A stretch of 64,000 nt of DNA from Corbicula japonica (taxonomy: Eukaryota > Mollusca > Bivalvia > Venerida > Cyrenidae): NCBI GenBank assembly GCA_038501625.1, contig JAZAYU010000001.1:7841377-7905376 (forward strand), in the 5' to 3' direction. Both the position numbers and the translations under genes were made by a program. Shown piece by piece: positions 28,601 to 34,880 of this stretch. The notes below the pieces were generated by a model. The model saw nothing but the letters and a program-made list of their open reading frames with translations, made no database searches and had not been told where the DNA came from. The first letter of the stretch is position 1; each line of letters starts with the position of its first letter.

Positions 28601-31600
28601 ATAGTTCAATTTCAAGTAAATATATTTAAAACTGTAGAAGTATTTCATCACAAGAATTTTCTACCCTCCAAAAAATGCACTGATGAAAAGGATCTGCAAT
28701 CTGCTAACAAATGTAGAAGTAGTCTGTCGCTGGCTTTTATAGCCAGACTGTAGTTTGTTGCTAGCTTTTATAGACAGACTGAGATCCAAAGTGACTCTAT
28801 ATACCACCAAAAAGTTTGTTTCATGACATTAAGATTGGAGACCAAAATCTTGCAAACTCAAGCGTGTGATTGGTTATTCTTGTGGCTGGTCTAAAACATC
28901 AACCAATAAGCTGCTCAAGGCTGAAACTTCGGTGACACGAGTAAAATACCAGATGATTATAGGTATTAGATGGTTAATGTGTGCACAGAAGGGCTAAACA
29001 TTGTAAAATTGAGTGTGCTGCATATACTTATGTAAAAGACCAAGGCTCTGAATAAACAAGAGCTATCACTTGAAATTGACATATGCCCCCGAAATGCAGC
29101 TTTGAAATCGAATTGGTATACATATGTAGTAAAAATATGCCTGTGGAAGTTAAATAGTAAAGAGTAAGGGCCTATAACCCTTGCAACAAGAGGGTCCATA
29201 GGGTGGCTCACCTGTCAACAACTGCTCAATGGTTGCAAGAGTTGTGTGCAAGTTAGGTAAAATCAAGGGAAACAAGAGGGCCATGATGGCCCTTTATTGC
29301 TCACCTGAATACAACAAAGTTGTGTTGTATGTGACCCATCGTCTCGATATGGTGAACATTTACACCAAGTTCTTTTAAAATCCAATAAGAAACAACAAAT
29401 TTACAGCTTGGAAAAGAAAATGCTAATTTTAGTAACAGTTACCTTGACCTTGGACCTACCGGCATGGGTATTGTACGCAACACAACCCCTTGTCATGGTA
29501 AACATTTATGTAAAGTTATTTTGAAATCACTCCATTCATTAGGAAGTTACAGCCCAGACAAGAAAATTTTATTTTTAGTAACAGTGACCTTGACCTTGGA
29601 CAAACAGCCATGGGTATTGTACGTGAAACAACATCTTGTCATGGTAAACATTTGAGCCAAGTTATTTTAAAATCCAATGAGAAATAACAAATTTACAGCC
29701 TGGACAAGATTTTTCTATTTTTAGTAACAGTGACCTAGTTTTTGACCCCAGATGACCCATATTCAAACTCGTCCAATTAATAACTGGGACTAATGTCCTG
29801 ACCATGTTTCTTTGCAATCGGACAATCAGAGCAAAAATGTGACCACTAAAGTGTTAACAAGAAAATTCCATTTTTAGGAACAGTGACCTTGGCCTTGGAC
29901 CAACCGACATGGTTTTGTACTCAACACATCGCCTTGTCATGGTGAACATTTGTGCCAAGTTATTTTGAAATCCAATGAGAAATAACAAATTTACAGCCAA
30001 GACAAGATAATTCTATTTTTAGTAACAGTGACCAAGTTTTTGATTCCAGATGACCCATATTCGAACTGTTCCAAGTAATTACTGGGACTAATGTCCTGAC
30101 CAGGTTTCGTGACAATCGGAGCAAAAATGTGACCGCTAGAGTGTTAACAAGAAAATTCTATTTTGAGTAACAGTGACCTAGTTTTTGGACCCAGATGACC
30201 CATATTAAAACTTGTCCAAAAAATCATTGGGACAAACATCCTGACCAAGTTCCATGACAATCAGAGCAAAAATGTGATCGCTAGAGTGTTAACAAGAAAA
30301 TTCTATTTTTAGTAACAGTGACCTAATTTTTGGACCCAGATGACCCATATTTGAACTCATCTGAGAAATCATTGGGACAAACATCCTGACCAAGTTTCAA
30401 AACAATCGAGGCAAATATGTGACCGCTAGAGTGTTAAAGAATGTGGGACGTACTGACGGACTGACCGACAACTTGGCGACTATATGCTCCCCGATTTCTG
30501 CGGGGAGCTTAAAAAAGTGTGGCCTTAACTTGCCAGTTTGTGTACATACACTGTATACATCTAAGACTTTCTTAAATTTAGTCTTAACATTTTGAGAATG
30601 TGCTTCAAATTTGTTGTTGTTGTTCTTTTTGTTGTTTTACTTACAAACAGTGAATAACATATTCAGAAAAGCCTGATTTTCAAAGTGCTATAAAGTAAGA
30701 AAGTTTATTTGGTCACTATCCATAGAAAATGACAAAATTTACCCTATAAAATCTTCCAGAGCAAAGTTCTTAATATTGCATAACACAGATCTAAGCAGCA
30801 AAGTTCATGAGGTCATTGTCCAGCAACTTGACCAATATTAATGAATAAACTGGTAAATATCATATGTAGCTGAAGACAGGTAGAAATACTGGTTTTTGAC
30901 ACTTGAAATTTTCACTCTGCTACTAAAATTTTTGTTTCAAATTTTATCACTGAACAACCAGTGAATGAATTGTTCAGGAAAGATTGAATTTTAAGATGGT
31001 ATAAAGCTTGTGTCAAAATCTGGTTAATAACTGTAGAAAATCAAAGGTTTAAAACAGATTTTGAAAGAAAACAAAATTAAAATCCCCAGGGCGGGGCCCC
31101 TGGTCAATTTAACAACATGATTTTAATCATTTGTGTAGAAATCATCAATATCAATATTCATACCAAATTTCATGACAATCGGACAAAAAATGTAACCTCT
31201 ACTGCTTTAACAAAATTTACCTTAGGGTAAGGGTTAGGTAAAAAGGCCCATAACTCCGCCAAAAATAATCCGATCAGAAATTCCTTAGGAAATGCACAAC
31301 TAGGCTTGGTGACAAACACTCCTGTGAAGTTTCAATGAAATCCCTCAAGCGGTTTCAAAAAAGCTTAGGGTTAGGGTTAGGTAAATAGGCCCATAACTCC
31401 GCCAAAAAAAATCCGATCAGAAATTCCTTAGGATATGCATAACTAGGCTTGGTGACAAACACTCCTGTGAAGTTTCAATGAAATCCCTCAAGCGGTATCA
31501 AAAAAGAAGCGTGGACAAGATTTTGCTTAAAAGGGGCATAACGCATCCAAACATAATCCGAGCAGAAATTCCTGATGATATGCACAACTAGGCTTGGTGA

Positions 31601-32045
31601 CAAACACTCCTGTGAAGTATCAAAGAAATCCCTCAAGCGGTTTTGGAGAAGAAGCGAGGACAAGATTATTTCGGACGGACGCGACGGACGGATGCGACGG
31701 ACGGACGGTCCGATTCCTATATGCCTCCCTTCGGGGGCATAAAAAATCCACAATTAAATACACAACCATCTTATTATCTTGCTATCAAGACATGCCTATA
31801 ACACACTTATTTGATTGATTATATTGATTGGTGATTAGTCTAAATACTTTAAAATACAAGCTTCCAAAATTACAGATAAATGTTACTTCGTATTTAACTA
31901 TCTTACATGCATGTTCACTGGTTCCTCTACGTCGCACATGATGGGTTGGCAGAACATCTGGTCCTGGAAGACTCCTTGTAAATTCTTCATGCTTGGGTGA
32001 GGACTCAGCCCCTCGAACACCAACATTTACTGTTCCCTCTGCCAT
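4534..32045 (-). CDS. CAX/VNX1-type vacuolar cation/proton exchanger, 20 coding exons
   Basis: Membrane antiporter of the Ca2+:cation antiporter superfamily, CAX branch, closest in layout to fungal VNX1-type proteins; mammals lack the family. It should exchange Ca2+ or monovalent cations for protons across an acidic organelle membrane (substrate and site inferred). About 758 residues: hydrophilic N-terminus (1-125), first membrane segment YLLLVGWWLALIY (137-149), signature IYYYKYTVDG (320-329), exchanger repeat 1 GAVLNATFGSIVEL (404-417), GGIKYRSQRFNPKSA (462-476), a loop with CERC (505-508), CTGC (526-529) and sequons NST and NHT, repeat 2 MIPELPEVINGIQFAL (648-663), and a tail with DGKSDYFQG. 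The ATG at 32045 follows a splice acceptor (AG at 32049-32050), so a noncoding 5' exon must lie upstream. Introns are full of family A repeats. One junction (exon 8/9) is out of phase by one base. Family call is firm; the cation is not known. Confidence 0.93.
4790..6985 (+). repeat. Pearl/Helentron-like element, two tandem arrays split by an insertion
   Basis: Head near 4790-4960, then units of about 160-170 bp with ACCACTGGTGACCTTGACC, TTGGAACATGGGTTCTGCAC and AGTTTCATGAAATTCCTTC (at least four units in 4960-5575 and five in 6138-6900). It ends in an ACGG/ACAG-rich tract (6905-6965). The two arrays are separated by family D (5579-6137). Confidence 0.78.
5579..6137. repeat. Family D repeat, copy 1
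   Basis: About 560 bp from AACTTGCGAGTTTGTGTACA to AATCCCCAGGGCGGG. A close second copy lies at 30527-31097. No TIRs or coding frame seen. It interrupts the tandem array, so it inserted later. Confidence 0.75.
7586..9012. mobile_element. Non-autonomous piggyBac-like (TTAA) element
   Basis: Perfect 19-bp inverted termini (GGTTTTAGAACTGTAATAT at 7586-7604 and its complement at 8994-9012) flanked by TTAA at 7582-7585 and 9013-9016. No transposase frame is visible. TTAA target duplications define the piggyBac superfamily; assignment rests on that and on the TIRs. Confidence 0.78.
7875..7948 (+). other. Weak tRNA-like sequence
   Basis: GGGGCAATGGTAACGATCAGG resembles a degraded A box region only loosely, while CAGTTCAATCCT fits a B box; T-rich sequence follows. 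Lies inside the TTAA element. Weak. Confidence 0.25.
9127..9235 (-). CDS. CAX-like exon 19
   Basis: 109 nt encoding a membrane helix and FQDGKSDYFQ; the DGKS(D/N)YF(Q/E)G box is conserved near the C-terminus of this family. Confidence 0.93.
9479..9557 (-). CDS. CAX-like exon 18
   Basis: 79 nt encoding GIEIGTNTAIQVCLIQVPAL and LINLIY, closely matching the family pattern IEIG(S/T)..A.QVCL.Q.P. Confidence 0.93.
9582..9814. repeat. Family A palindromic element
   Basis: TTAACCTTTTACTAAATATA at the left, ATAGAGTAATGTGTTAAA at the right; lies in the intron between CAX-like exons 17 and 18. Confidence 0.75.
10096..10190 (-). CDS. CAX-like exon 17 (exchanger repeat 2)
   Basis: 95 nt encoding YFIGVTMIAMIPELPEVING and QFALQNNVNLG. 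PELPE occupies the place where plant-type CAX proteins carry a GNxxE motif; VNX1-type proteins also differ here. Confidence 0.92.
10285..10655 (+). repeat. Decayed pearl-like tandem units
   Basis: Two degenerate units with GGATAGCTCCCT.ATTCTT and AGCTA.AAAGGGTCACT, matching the tail of the array at 1-1275. The ACTTTAA and GAGTTATGG blocks of that family recur between them. Confidence 0.5.
11014..11147 (-). CDS. CAX-like exon 16
   Basis: 134 nt; encodes a helix and LCADLIAENIQDLLETSGVS, the segment that leads into exchanger repeat 2. Confidence 0.92.
11222..11474. repeat. Family A palindromic element
   Basis: TTAACCTTTTACTATATAG at the left and CCCATGGAGTAAAAGGTTCA at the right, between CAX-like exons 15 and 16. 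Confidence 0.7.
11831..12011 (-). CDS. CAX-like exon 15
   Basis: 181 nt encoding a helix and LLLPISYVIGVLFTLHTHTS, then an acidic cytosolic linker (EFYEQMEEDKANSE) that separates the two halves of the exchanger. Confidence 0.92.
12094..12321. repeat. Family A palindromic element (left of a pair)
   Basis: TTAACCCTTTATGCCATTTA to TATATGGAGGAAAGGGTTAA. Its right-hand TTAA (12318-12321) is also the left end of the next copy. Confidence 0.82.
12318..12534. repeat. Family A palindromic element (right of a pair)
   Basis: TTAATCCTTTCCCCCATATA to TCTATGGAGGAAAGGCGTA. Shares one TTAA with the copy before it. Confidence 0.8.
12897..13030 (-). CDS. CAX-like exon 14 (Cys-rich loop)
   Basis: 134 nt. Encodes GVFAPSLFSKIFG and then a loop with CERC, NST, NHT and CTGC. 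The paired CxxC motifs and two N-glycosylation sequons suggest an extracytoplasmic, disulfide- or metal-bearing loop (inference). Confidence 0.9.
13211..13310 (-). CDS. CAX-like exon 13
   Basis: 100 nt encoding GICMIVGGIKYRSQRFNPKS and the helix SVTALLLFVAIG. The QRFN(P/V)KSA motif between helices is one of the strongest signatures of the family. Confidence 0.95.
13395..13490 (+). other. tRNA-like sequence (tRNA pseudogene or SINE head)
   Basis: Box A-like GGCTAGCTCAATCAGTAGC and B box GGTTCGATTCC in tRNA spacing, followed by a T-run. No clear acceptor stem pairing, so not a functional tRNA. Confidence 0.45.
13714..13926. repeat. Family A palindromic element (left end lost)
   Basis: Starts in the inner part (GTGACCAGTGTAGATCC) and ends TATATGGAGGAAAAGGTTAA. 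Confidence 0.75.
14083..14114 (-). CDS. CAX-like exon 12 (32 nt)
   Basis: A very short exon giving GTLIGCVLFIP, joined in phase on both sides (TATTTTCAG acceptor, CCA|GTGAGT donor). It continues directly into the CMIVGGIKY motif of exon 13, as in relatives. Confidence 0.88.
14430..14895 (+). repeat. Decayed pearl-like repeat
   Basis: Two units sharing ACACATCCTGCTT.ATCATC and GGTTTGAAAGAAATC, then a tract of GGATGGATG and GTATGGACAGATGTACGGA at 14833-14883, the expected order of tandem core then tetranucleotide-like tract. Confidence 0.55.
14964..15197. repeat. Family A palindromic element
   Basis: TTCACTCCATACATATGGG at the left and CCCATGGAGTTAAGAGTTAA at the right. Confidence 0.72.
15245..15396 (-). 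CDS. CAX-like exon 11 (exchanger repeat 1)
   Basis: 152 nt. Encodes SISAQSSFAVGAVLNATFGS then IVELILYVVSLVKGK. The Asn and Glu of the NATFGSIVE motif are the conserved ion-path residues of the CAX family. Confidence 0.95.
15668..15865. repeat. Family A palindromic element with internal deletion
   Basis: TTAACCCTTGTGCATACAAT at the left jumps into the central region; right end CTATGGAGTAAAGGGTTAAA. A 31-bp segment containing AAATCAAAAAGCAAA is tandemly doubled at 15716-15768. Confidence 0.7.
15905..15969 (-). CDS. CAX-like exon 10
   Basis: 65 nt, acceptor TTCTTACAG, donor TTAG|GTAATT. Encodes a membrane helix ending PLTYYIGMAII, the usual lead-in to exchanger repeat 1. Confidence 0.9.
16440..16795. 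repeat. Degenerate short tandem repeat (about 45 bp)
   Basis: Repeated variants of TTGCAATTATCTGCA.GT, TCTAGACTGGT and TATAGAGCTCTCTGCACTGC. The last unit is an exact local duplication near 16717-16757. Confidence 0.55.
16906..16982 (-). CDS. CAX-like exon 9
   Basis: 77 nt, encodes DLLVFVVLSVALGYSDSTNE and ITDGVT. The best acceptor (CATTGTTCAG) leaves the reading frame one base off from exon 8. A weaker upstream acceptor (GGAAAGCAG, exon start near 17016) would restore phase 0 with 11 extra residues. Confidence 0.75.
17511..19155. repeat. Family A copy split by a mariner element
   Basis: Left part 17511-17620 (TTAACCCTTTCCTCCATATA), right part 19021-19155 (ends TATGGAGGAAAGGGTTAA). Lies in the intron between CAX-like exons 8 and 9. 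Confidence 0.82.
17621..19020 (-). mobile_element. Tc1/mariner transposon with decayed transposase
   Basis: 1400 bp with 30-bp inverted termini starting CGAGGGATGATCCA and ending in TGGATCATCCCTCG, one mismatch in the first 30, flanked by TA (17619-17620 and 19021-19022). On the minus strand near 18005-17960 a frame reads FFDRLITTCETL, and another frame just after it reads MFDQWVPQ. These match the D-E-T-W and QW.P region of mariner transposases, now split by frameshift and stops. Confidence 0.82.
19170..19385 (-). CDS. CAX-like exon 8
   Basis: 216 nt, the largest exon. Contains the family hallmark IYYYKYTVDGMNIILV. Donor read as AAG|GTGAGC; a second in-frame donor nine bases downstream (AAG|GTATAT) is also phase 0. 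Neither joins exon 9 in the needed frame. Confidence 0.88.
19570..19770. repeat. Decayed pearl-like core unit
   Basis: Contains GTGTGAAGTTTGGATAAGGT and GTGACCTTGATCTTTGAGAG, phrases typical of the tandem cores elsewhere in the window. Single degenerate unit. Confidence 0.35.
19824..19955. repeat. Family B hairpin element, best copy
   Basis: 132-bp near-perfect palindrome from GGTTATAAAGCTGAG to CTCAGTTTTATAACC, centred on GGCGACTGGTCGCC. Each arm carries CAGCCAATCAGATGC (or its complement), a good CCAAT-box match. Confidence 0.85.
20316..20505. repeat. Family A relic
   Basis: Keeps ATCAGTGTAGACCCTGA and AGCTGATCTGGGTCTAC in the expected order; both ends lost. Confidence 0.5.
20631..20744 (-). 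CDS. CAX-like exon 7
   Basis: 114 nt, phase 0 at both ends, acceptor TTTTAG, donor AAG|GTGAGT. Encodes a long hydrophobic hairpin (PWLLLGAPILLIVHFIVCFL, then SWFFVITIPIAK). Confidence 0.88.
21857..21930 (+). other. tRNA-like sequence in left arm of TIR element
   Basis: A box TAGCTCAGTGGATAAG and B box TGTTCGAATCC at tRNA spacing, followed by a TTTTT terminator-like run. Probably a tRNA pseudogene or SINE head carried by the element. Confidence 0.5.
22384..22470 (-). other. tRNA-like sequence in right arm of TIR element
   Basis: On the minus strand: ATGGCCGTGGCAGTAACGC as an A-box-like part and CGTGTTCAAATCC as a B box. Faces the left-arm copy. Confidence 0.45.
22730..22879 (-). CDS. CAX-like exon 6
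   Basis: 150 nt, phase 0 at both ends. Encodes a hydrophilic His/Gln/Glu-rich loop (QYHQRHEQIEIHEETSLL) between membrane segments. Confidence 0.83.
23062..23123 (-). CDS. CAX-like exon 5
   Basis: 62 nt, acceptor TTTTTTCAG, donor TTG|GTATGT. Encodes APFSLRMAKYFLWPFGKFVF; the WPFG motif after a short amphipathic stretch is typical of this membrane unit. Confidence 0.87.
23190..23337. repeat. Family B hairpin element
   Basis: GGGCCAAAGATCATAAAAC to TATGATCTTGGGCCC, with GAGACCAGTCTCAA arms. Larger variant with GGGCC ends. Confidence 0.8.
23380..23610 (+). repeat. Decayed pearl-like core and tail
   Basis: TGTGACCTTGACCTAAAAAA followed by GACAGATGGACAGACCTACG and ATGAATGGACAAAGTGATCC; the core-then-GGAC tract order is retained. 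Confidence 0.45.
23774..24012. repeat. Family A palindromic element
   Basis: TCTTTTACTCTATAAATTCA at the left, ATTTGGAGTAAAAGGTCAAA at the right; inner palindromes clear. Confidence 0.78.
24126..24242 (-). CDS. CAX-like exon 4 (first membrane segment)
   Basis: 117 nt between CTTTCAG and TATG|GTAAAT. Encodes the first strongly hydrophobic segment (NIVYLLLVGWWLALIYVVVA) followed by VIGRSYG, typical of the N-terminal membrane unit of VNX1-type proteins. Confidence 0.88.
24308..24485. repeat. Family A palindromic element (internal deletion)
   Basis: CAACCCTTTCCTCAGTATAT at the left; shortened centre; right end AGAGAACAGGATTAAA is degraded. Confidence 0.68.
24800..25041. repeat. Family A palindromic element, well preserved
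   Basis: TTAACCCTTTCCTCCATAGA to ATATATGGAGGAAAGGGTTAA-type end (25041), with both GATC palindromes intact and an AAAAATGCG spacer. Confidence 0.88.
25570..25714. repeat. Family A palindromic element, shortened
   Basis: TTAACCCTTTACTCCATATA to CACATGGAGCAAAGGGTTCA, only one inner palindrome left (145 bp). Confidence 0.75.
25776..25949. repeat. Family A palindromic element, shortened
   Basis: ATAACTCTTTCCTCCATATA to TATATGGAGTAGAGGGTTGA. Sits immediately downstream of CAX-like exon 3. Confidence 0.75.
25960..26068 (-). CDS. CAX-like exon 3
   Basis: 109 nt, acceptor ACTTTTCAG, donor AGGG|GTAAAC. Encodes FGFKKWKSHVTERPLSVRSD and an acidic segment; still ahead of the first membrane helix. Confidence 0.83.
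26207..26414. repeat. Family A palindromic element
   Basis: TTAACCCTTTGCACCCTAAA to AGATGAAGTAAATGGTTGA; CTGATCTGGATCTACAGTG inside. Confidence 0.72.
26415..27425. other. Intron sequence, nothing recognised
   Basis: AT-rich intron between CAX-like exons 2 and 3. A GGGAGAAG-rich patch at 27240-27300 has no clear identity. Confidence 0.5.
27426..27556 (-). CDS. CAX-like exon 2
   Basis: 131 nt from acceptor TTTTCAG to donor AAG|GTATAT. Encodes a cytosolic serine-rich stretch ending PPENAIEAHRMVNNYK. Preceded by a 4.35-kb intron rich in pearl-type repeats. Confidence 0.8.
27557..28820. other. Intron sequence, mostly featureless
   Basis: Only a 50-bp scrap of family A (27833-27882) is recognisable. 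Confidence 0.45.
29040..30515 (+). repeat. Pearl/Helentron-like element with several core units
   Basis: Head with AACAAGAGGGCCATGATGGC (29273), then repeated units with TTTTTAGTAACAGTGACCT, GATGACCCATATT and TGACCA.GTTTC, a GGACTGACCGAC tract (30450-30470), and a terminal hairpin of GCTCCCCG and CGGGGAGC (30487-30508). The order head, cores, tract, hairpin fits the pearl/Helentron-associated type. A second head-like sequence precedes it at 29052-29215. Confidence 0.75.
30527..31097. repeat. Family D repeat, copy 2
   Basis: Starts AACTTGCCAGTTTGTGTACA about 20 bp after the hairpin of the preceding element and ends AATCCCCAGGGCGGG. Long identical blocks with 5579-6137 (for example AGCAAAGTTCTTAATATTGC), with one block of about 60 bp replaced. 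Confidence 0.75.
31195..31745 (+). repeat. Pearl/Helentron-like element, three core units
   Basis: Three units of about 165-175 bp with GGCCCATAACTCCGCCAAAA, AACTAGGCTTGGTGACAAAC and AATCCCTCAAGCGGT. Then (GACGGAC)n at 31675-31705 and the hairpin of GCCTCCC TTCG GGGGGC type at about 31723-31740. Confidence 0.82.
31907..32045 (-). CDS. CAX-like exon 1
   Basis: Start codon and hydrophilic N-terminus, MAEGTVNVGVRG to HVRRRGTSEHA. 139 nt, ends in phase 1 at a CAT|GTAAGA donor. No homology recognised in this segment; assigned because the split codon joins exon 2 in frame. Confidence 0.8.
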
Positions 32046-32227
32046 TATCTGAAATAATCTATCTATATGAGAGCTTAATATACTTAACTGGTATTAAAAC
32101 AAACACAATCTGTTCTATTTTCTAAACCAAGTTATTAATGGTTGAGTAAGCAATATATTCAGATTTTATTTTTCATTAATAATTTAATGTAGTAAATGTT
32201 GAAAGCATGAAAGCAATATATGATTTT

Positions 32228-32420
32228 AATCTTTTACTACTTGGCTACAGTTTTTATCTCATGTCCAACCAAATTAGATTCACTTTTAAATTCATTGAGC
32301 GACTTCTGACCTGAGACATGAGTTAACACTGAAGATCCTGATCAGACATTATTAATATGCAAGTAGATCTGGATCAACAGAGCTTACACCTTGCATATTC
32401 ACTATCAATTACATAATGGG
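32228..32420. repeat. Family A relic
   Basis: TTTTACTACTTGGCTACAG and GAAGATCCTGATCAGAC remain in order. Lies just upstream of the CAX-like start region. Confidence 0.4.
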
Positions 32421-33200
32421 TTATGTTAAGTAAATACATTTAATTAATGAGTCATTTGCTAGTAAGAAAACGCTCAAAAACATTTATGTATAAAAGAAAA
32501 CATTTCATCTCATTAGAAAACTAAAAATTTCCAATGATTTGACCTTTTTATTGCCTAATTTGTTATCAGTATTGATCTGCGTCATAGTATGTAGTATACC
32601 TTATTTAATTTTATGAATGAATATATTGACAAGAGGATTTAAGCACCCTAAACTTAGAAAAATAATTAAATTAGTTTCTGAACATGTAGATTTTAATGAA
32701 CTATTATAAATTATTTATTAATTATGAGTTTTTAAGTTTAATCAATTAACGATACCATAAAAGCAGTAAAATATACTTACCAGTTTAATCATAAACTAAT
32801 TATTACAATCATTTATGGCACTGGTAATGTGCAGATTTTGCAATTTGTTAAAGATAGATATTCTTTGTTTGTTATGTTCTGTTTTATGATCTGTAAACCT
32901 CTGATTTTCATGAACTGTATAACGATGCGTATCACTTATTTACGTTCTATTTTGTATACATGAGTTGTCATGTGATCCATTCGATCTGACTGAAAGAACA
33001 TATAGTTCATATAAATAGTAAATCAAGAAAGACGAATGTTCATACCTAATTGTTTTCCCATTCACATCCTATTATCTATCATGCACTTGTACGAAGAAAC
33101 TTTGTTGTTTTGTGACAGTCTTATGACATCGCGAATATCGATGAAACAATAACATCTATGTATAAAATCCGGATCACGGTCAACCCAATTACATTAAAGC
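32421..33200. other. AT-rich DNA upstream of the CAX-like gene
   Basis: A noncoding 5' exon and promoter of the CAX-like gene should lie at or beyond here, because the start codon follows a splice acceptor (AG at 32049-32050). I could not pick out that exon. Confidence 0.35.
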
Positions 33201-33274
33201 AGCTATCTTTTGTAATATAAAGCAACTAAGTAGATAGATCTACTAAAGAGACTACCATTTCCCAGACCCAAATC

Positions 33275-33490
33275 TGCCACATTGGCGTTGTCGGCAGGGC
33301 GGCTACCCTCGGATCTCTTTCGGGCGAAGCATGGGTATTCGACCCCGAACCTAGGCAGAGTAAGTTGGAAATGTCTCGTATAATTGGGGAGCATATAGTA
33401 GATTTCGTACCAGCGGATGCCGCTCAATTGATAGAGCGTCGGCACGGTAAGCCGGCGGTCCGAGTCCTGGTCTAGGCTACTCATCCCGAG
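33275..33490 (+). repeat. GC-rich tRNA-related SINE-like relic
   Basis: A GC-rich island in AT-rich DNA. 33420-33470 has GCTCAATTGATAGAGC (D-arm-like, pairs with itself) and GGTCCGAGTCC (B box), in tRNA order. Immediately followed by a LINE relic, so it may be a tRNA-related SINE. Confidence 0.5.
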
Positions 33491-33519
33491 AGCCAAACCC
33501 CATCACAACAACTCTTTTA

Positions 33520-34015
33520 AGAACTCAACTGGATGACATTCGATCAAAGATTAAAAAATGCATTATTAATGTTTAAAACAATGCACAGTGCTGTCCCAAC
33601 CTATCTCAACAACCGATTTATATTAGTCTCTGATAAACATTCAAAATGCTTGCGCTCAAAAACCTTTATTTCTTTGTATGTCCCAAAATCCATAACATGA
33701 ATTTTATCGAAAATCATTTTCGTATTCAGGTGCTGTTATTCTCGCCCTGATTTTGTAAAAAAAAATCAACACAAAATATTTAAAGTATGAATTCGGTTCA
33801 CAAGTTTCGAAGTACCACTTTCAACAAAATAAGTATTTATTAACGTTCGAACTTTATTCTTTGTTTTCCATGTTATTATCTATCTGTTTCAATTTATATC
33901 TCTTTATGCATTTGTTGTCGTGTATATGTTGTCAATGTATATAATAGAGGAACACAGGGAAGATCGGGGTCTGTCCCAACATTTCCTCTTTAATGTTATT
34001 ATTTAAAATAGAGTT
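33520..34015 (+). mobile_element. CR1/L2-type LINE relic (C-terminal reverse transcriptase end and 3' UTR)
   Basis: Plus-strand frame from 33523 reads LNWMTFDQRLKNALLMFKTM then PTYLNNRFILVSDKHSKCLR; after a stop and frameshift another frame reads FYRKSFSYSGAVIL. This is the conserved C-terminal tail of CR1-like LINE polyproteins. No intact polymerase. Confidence 0.75.
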
Positions 34016-34187
34016 AGGGAACTACACAGTGTAACTGTTTAAAATATATCTCTTTTGTTGTGTTTTTTTTGTGTATTTTTCGTGTCTCGATTTGTTATCA
34101 TGATGATTATAACAGCAATATTGCATTACCTTTACAGCATAAGCAAAACTGCTACCGTCCTGAATTAAACTTTGGTAGTCACTGACC

Positions 34188-34880
34188 CAACAGTGCACCA
34201 GCATCATTTAGTGCTAGCAAGTAAAAAGGCAAGCACAAAAAGATACCAGTAAACTTTAGATCTGAATTTGGAAAGCATGCACAGGTCCATTGTGACAATT
34301 CCCTCTTCTATCTTGCATGACACATGCTCATATTAATAATTTGCAGATATTGACCTCTATAATCCACCAGCATCATTTAGTGCTTGCAACAAAGAAAGCA
34401 TGCACAAAAAGATACCAGTAAATTTAAGGTCCCAATCTGGAAAGCATGCACATCAATGTCAATGCAGTATGCATGTCAATTCTGACAAATGCCTCTCCCA
34501 TCGTGCACAACACATGCCTGTACATTTGCAGTTATTGACCTTAATAATCCACCAGCATCATTTAGTGCTTGCAGACCTATAGAAAGGCAGGCACAAAAAG
34601 ATACCAGTCAATTATGGGTCCTTCTCAAAATTTTAATCCATTCTGATAGCATATTGCCTCATCAAAATGAAGATTTTCCAGTTTTGCAAAGATTTTTGTA
34701 TTGAATAATACATCTGTGGTAAATGATCCTAATTACCCACCAGCATCATTTAGTGCTTGCACTCAATTACAAAGGCAACCACAAAAAGATACCAGTGAAC
34801 TTTAGGTCCTTTCGCTCGTGTATTTGCTTTCAATGCTAACTGTAGTGCTAAGCCAAATCCATATCCCAGCATGCACTAGT
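34188..34880. repeat. Tandem array of about 180-bp units
   Basis: Four units (starting near 34190, 34367, 34549 and 34738) each with CACCAGCATCATTTAGTGCT, GGCA.GCACAAAAAGATACCAG and a TGCATG-rich middle; a fifth fragment at 34865. No tetranucleotide tract or hairpin was seen. Confidence 0.75.

Noticed and set aside
28825..28935. Further family B copy
   Set aside because: GGAGACCAAAATCTTGC and the CAACCAATAAGCTGCTCAAG part are suggestive, but the arms no longer pair well enough to call it.
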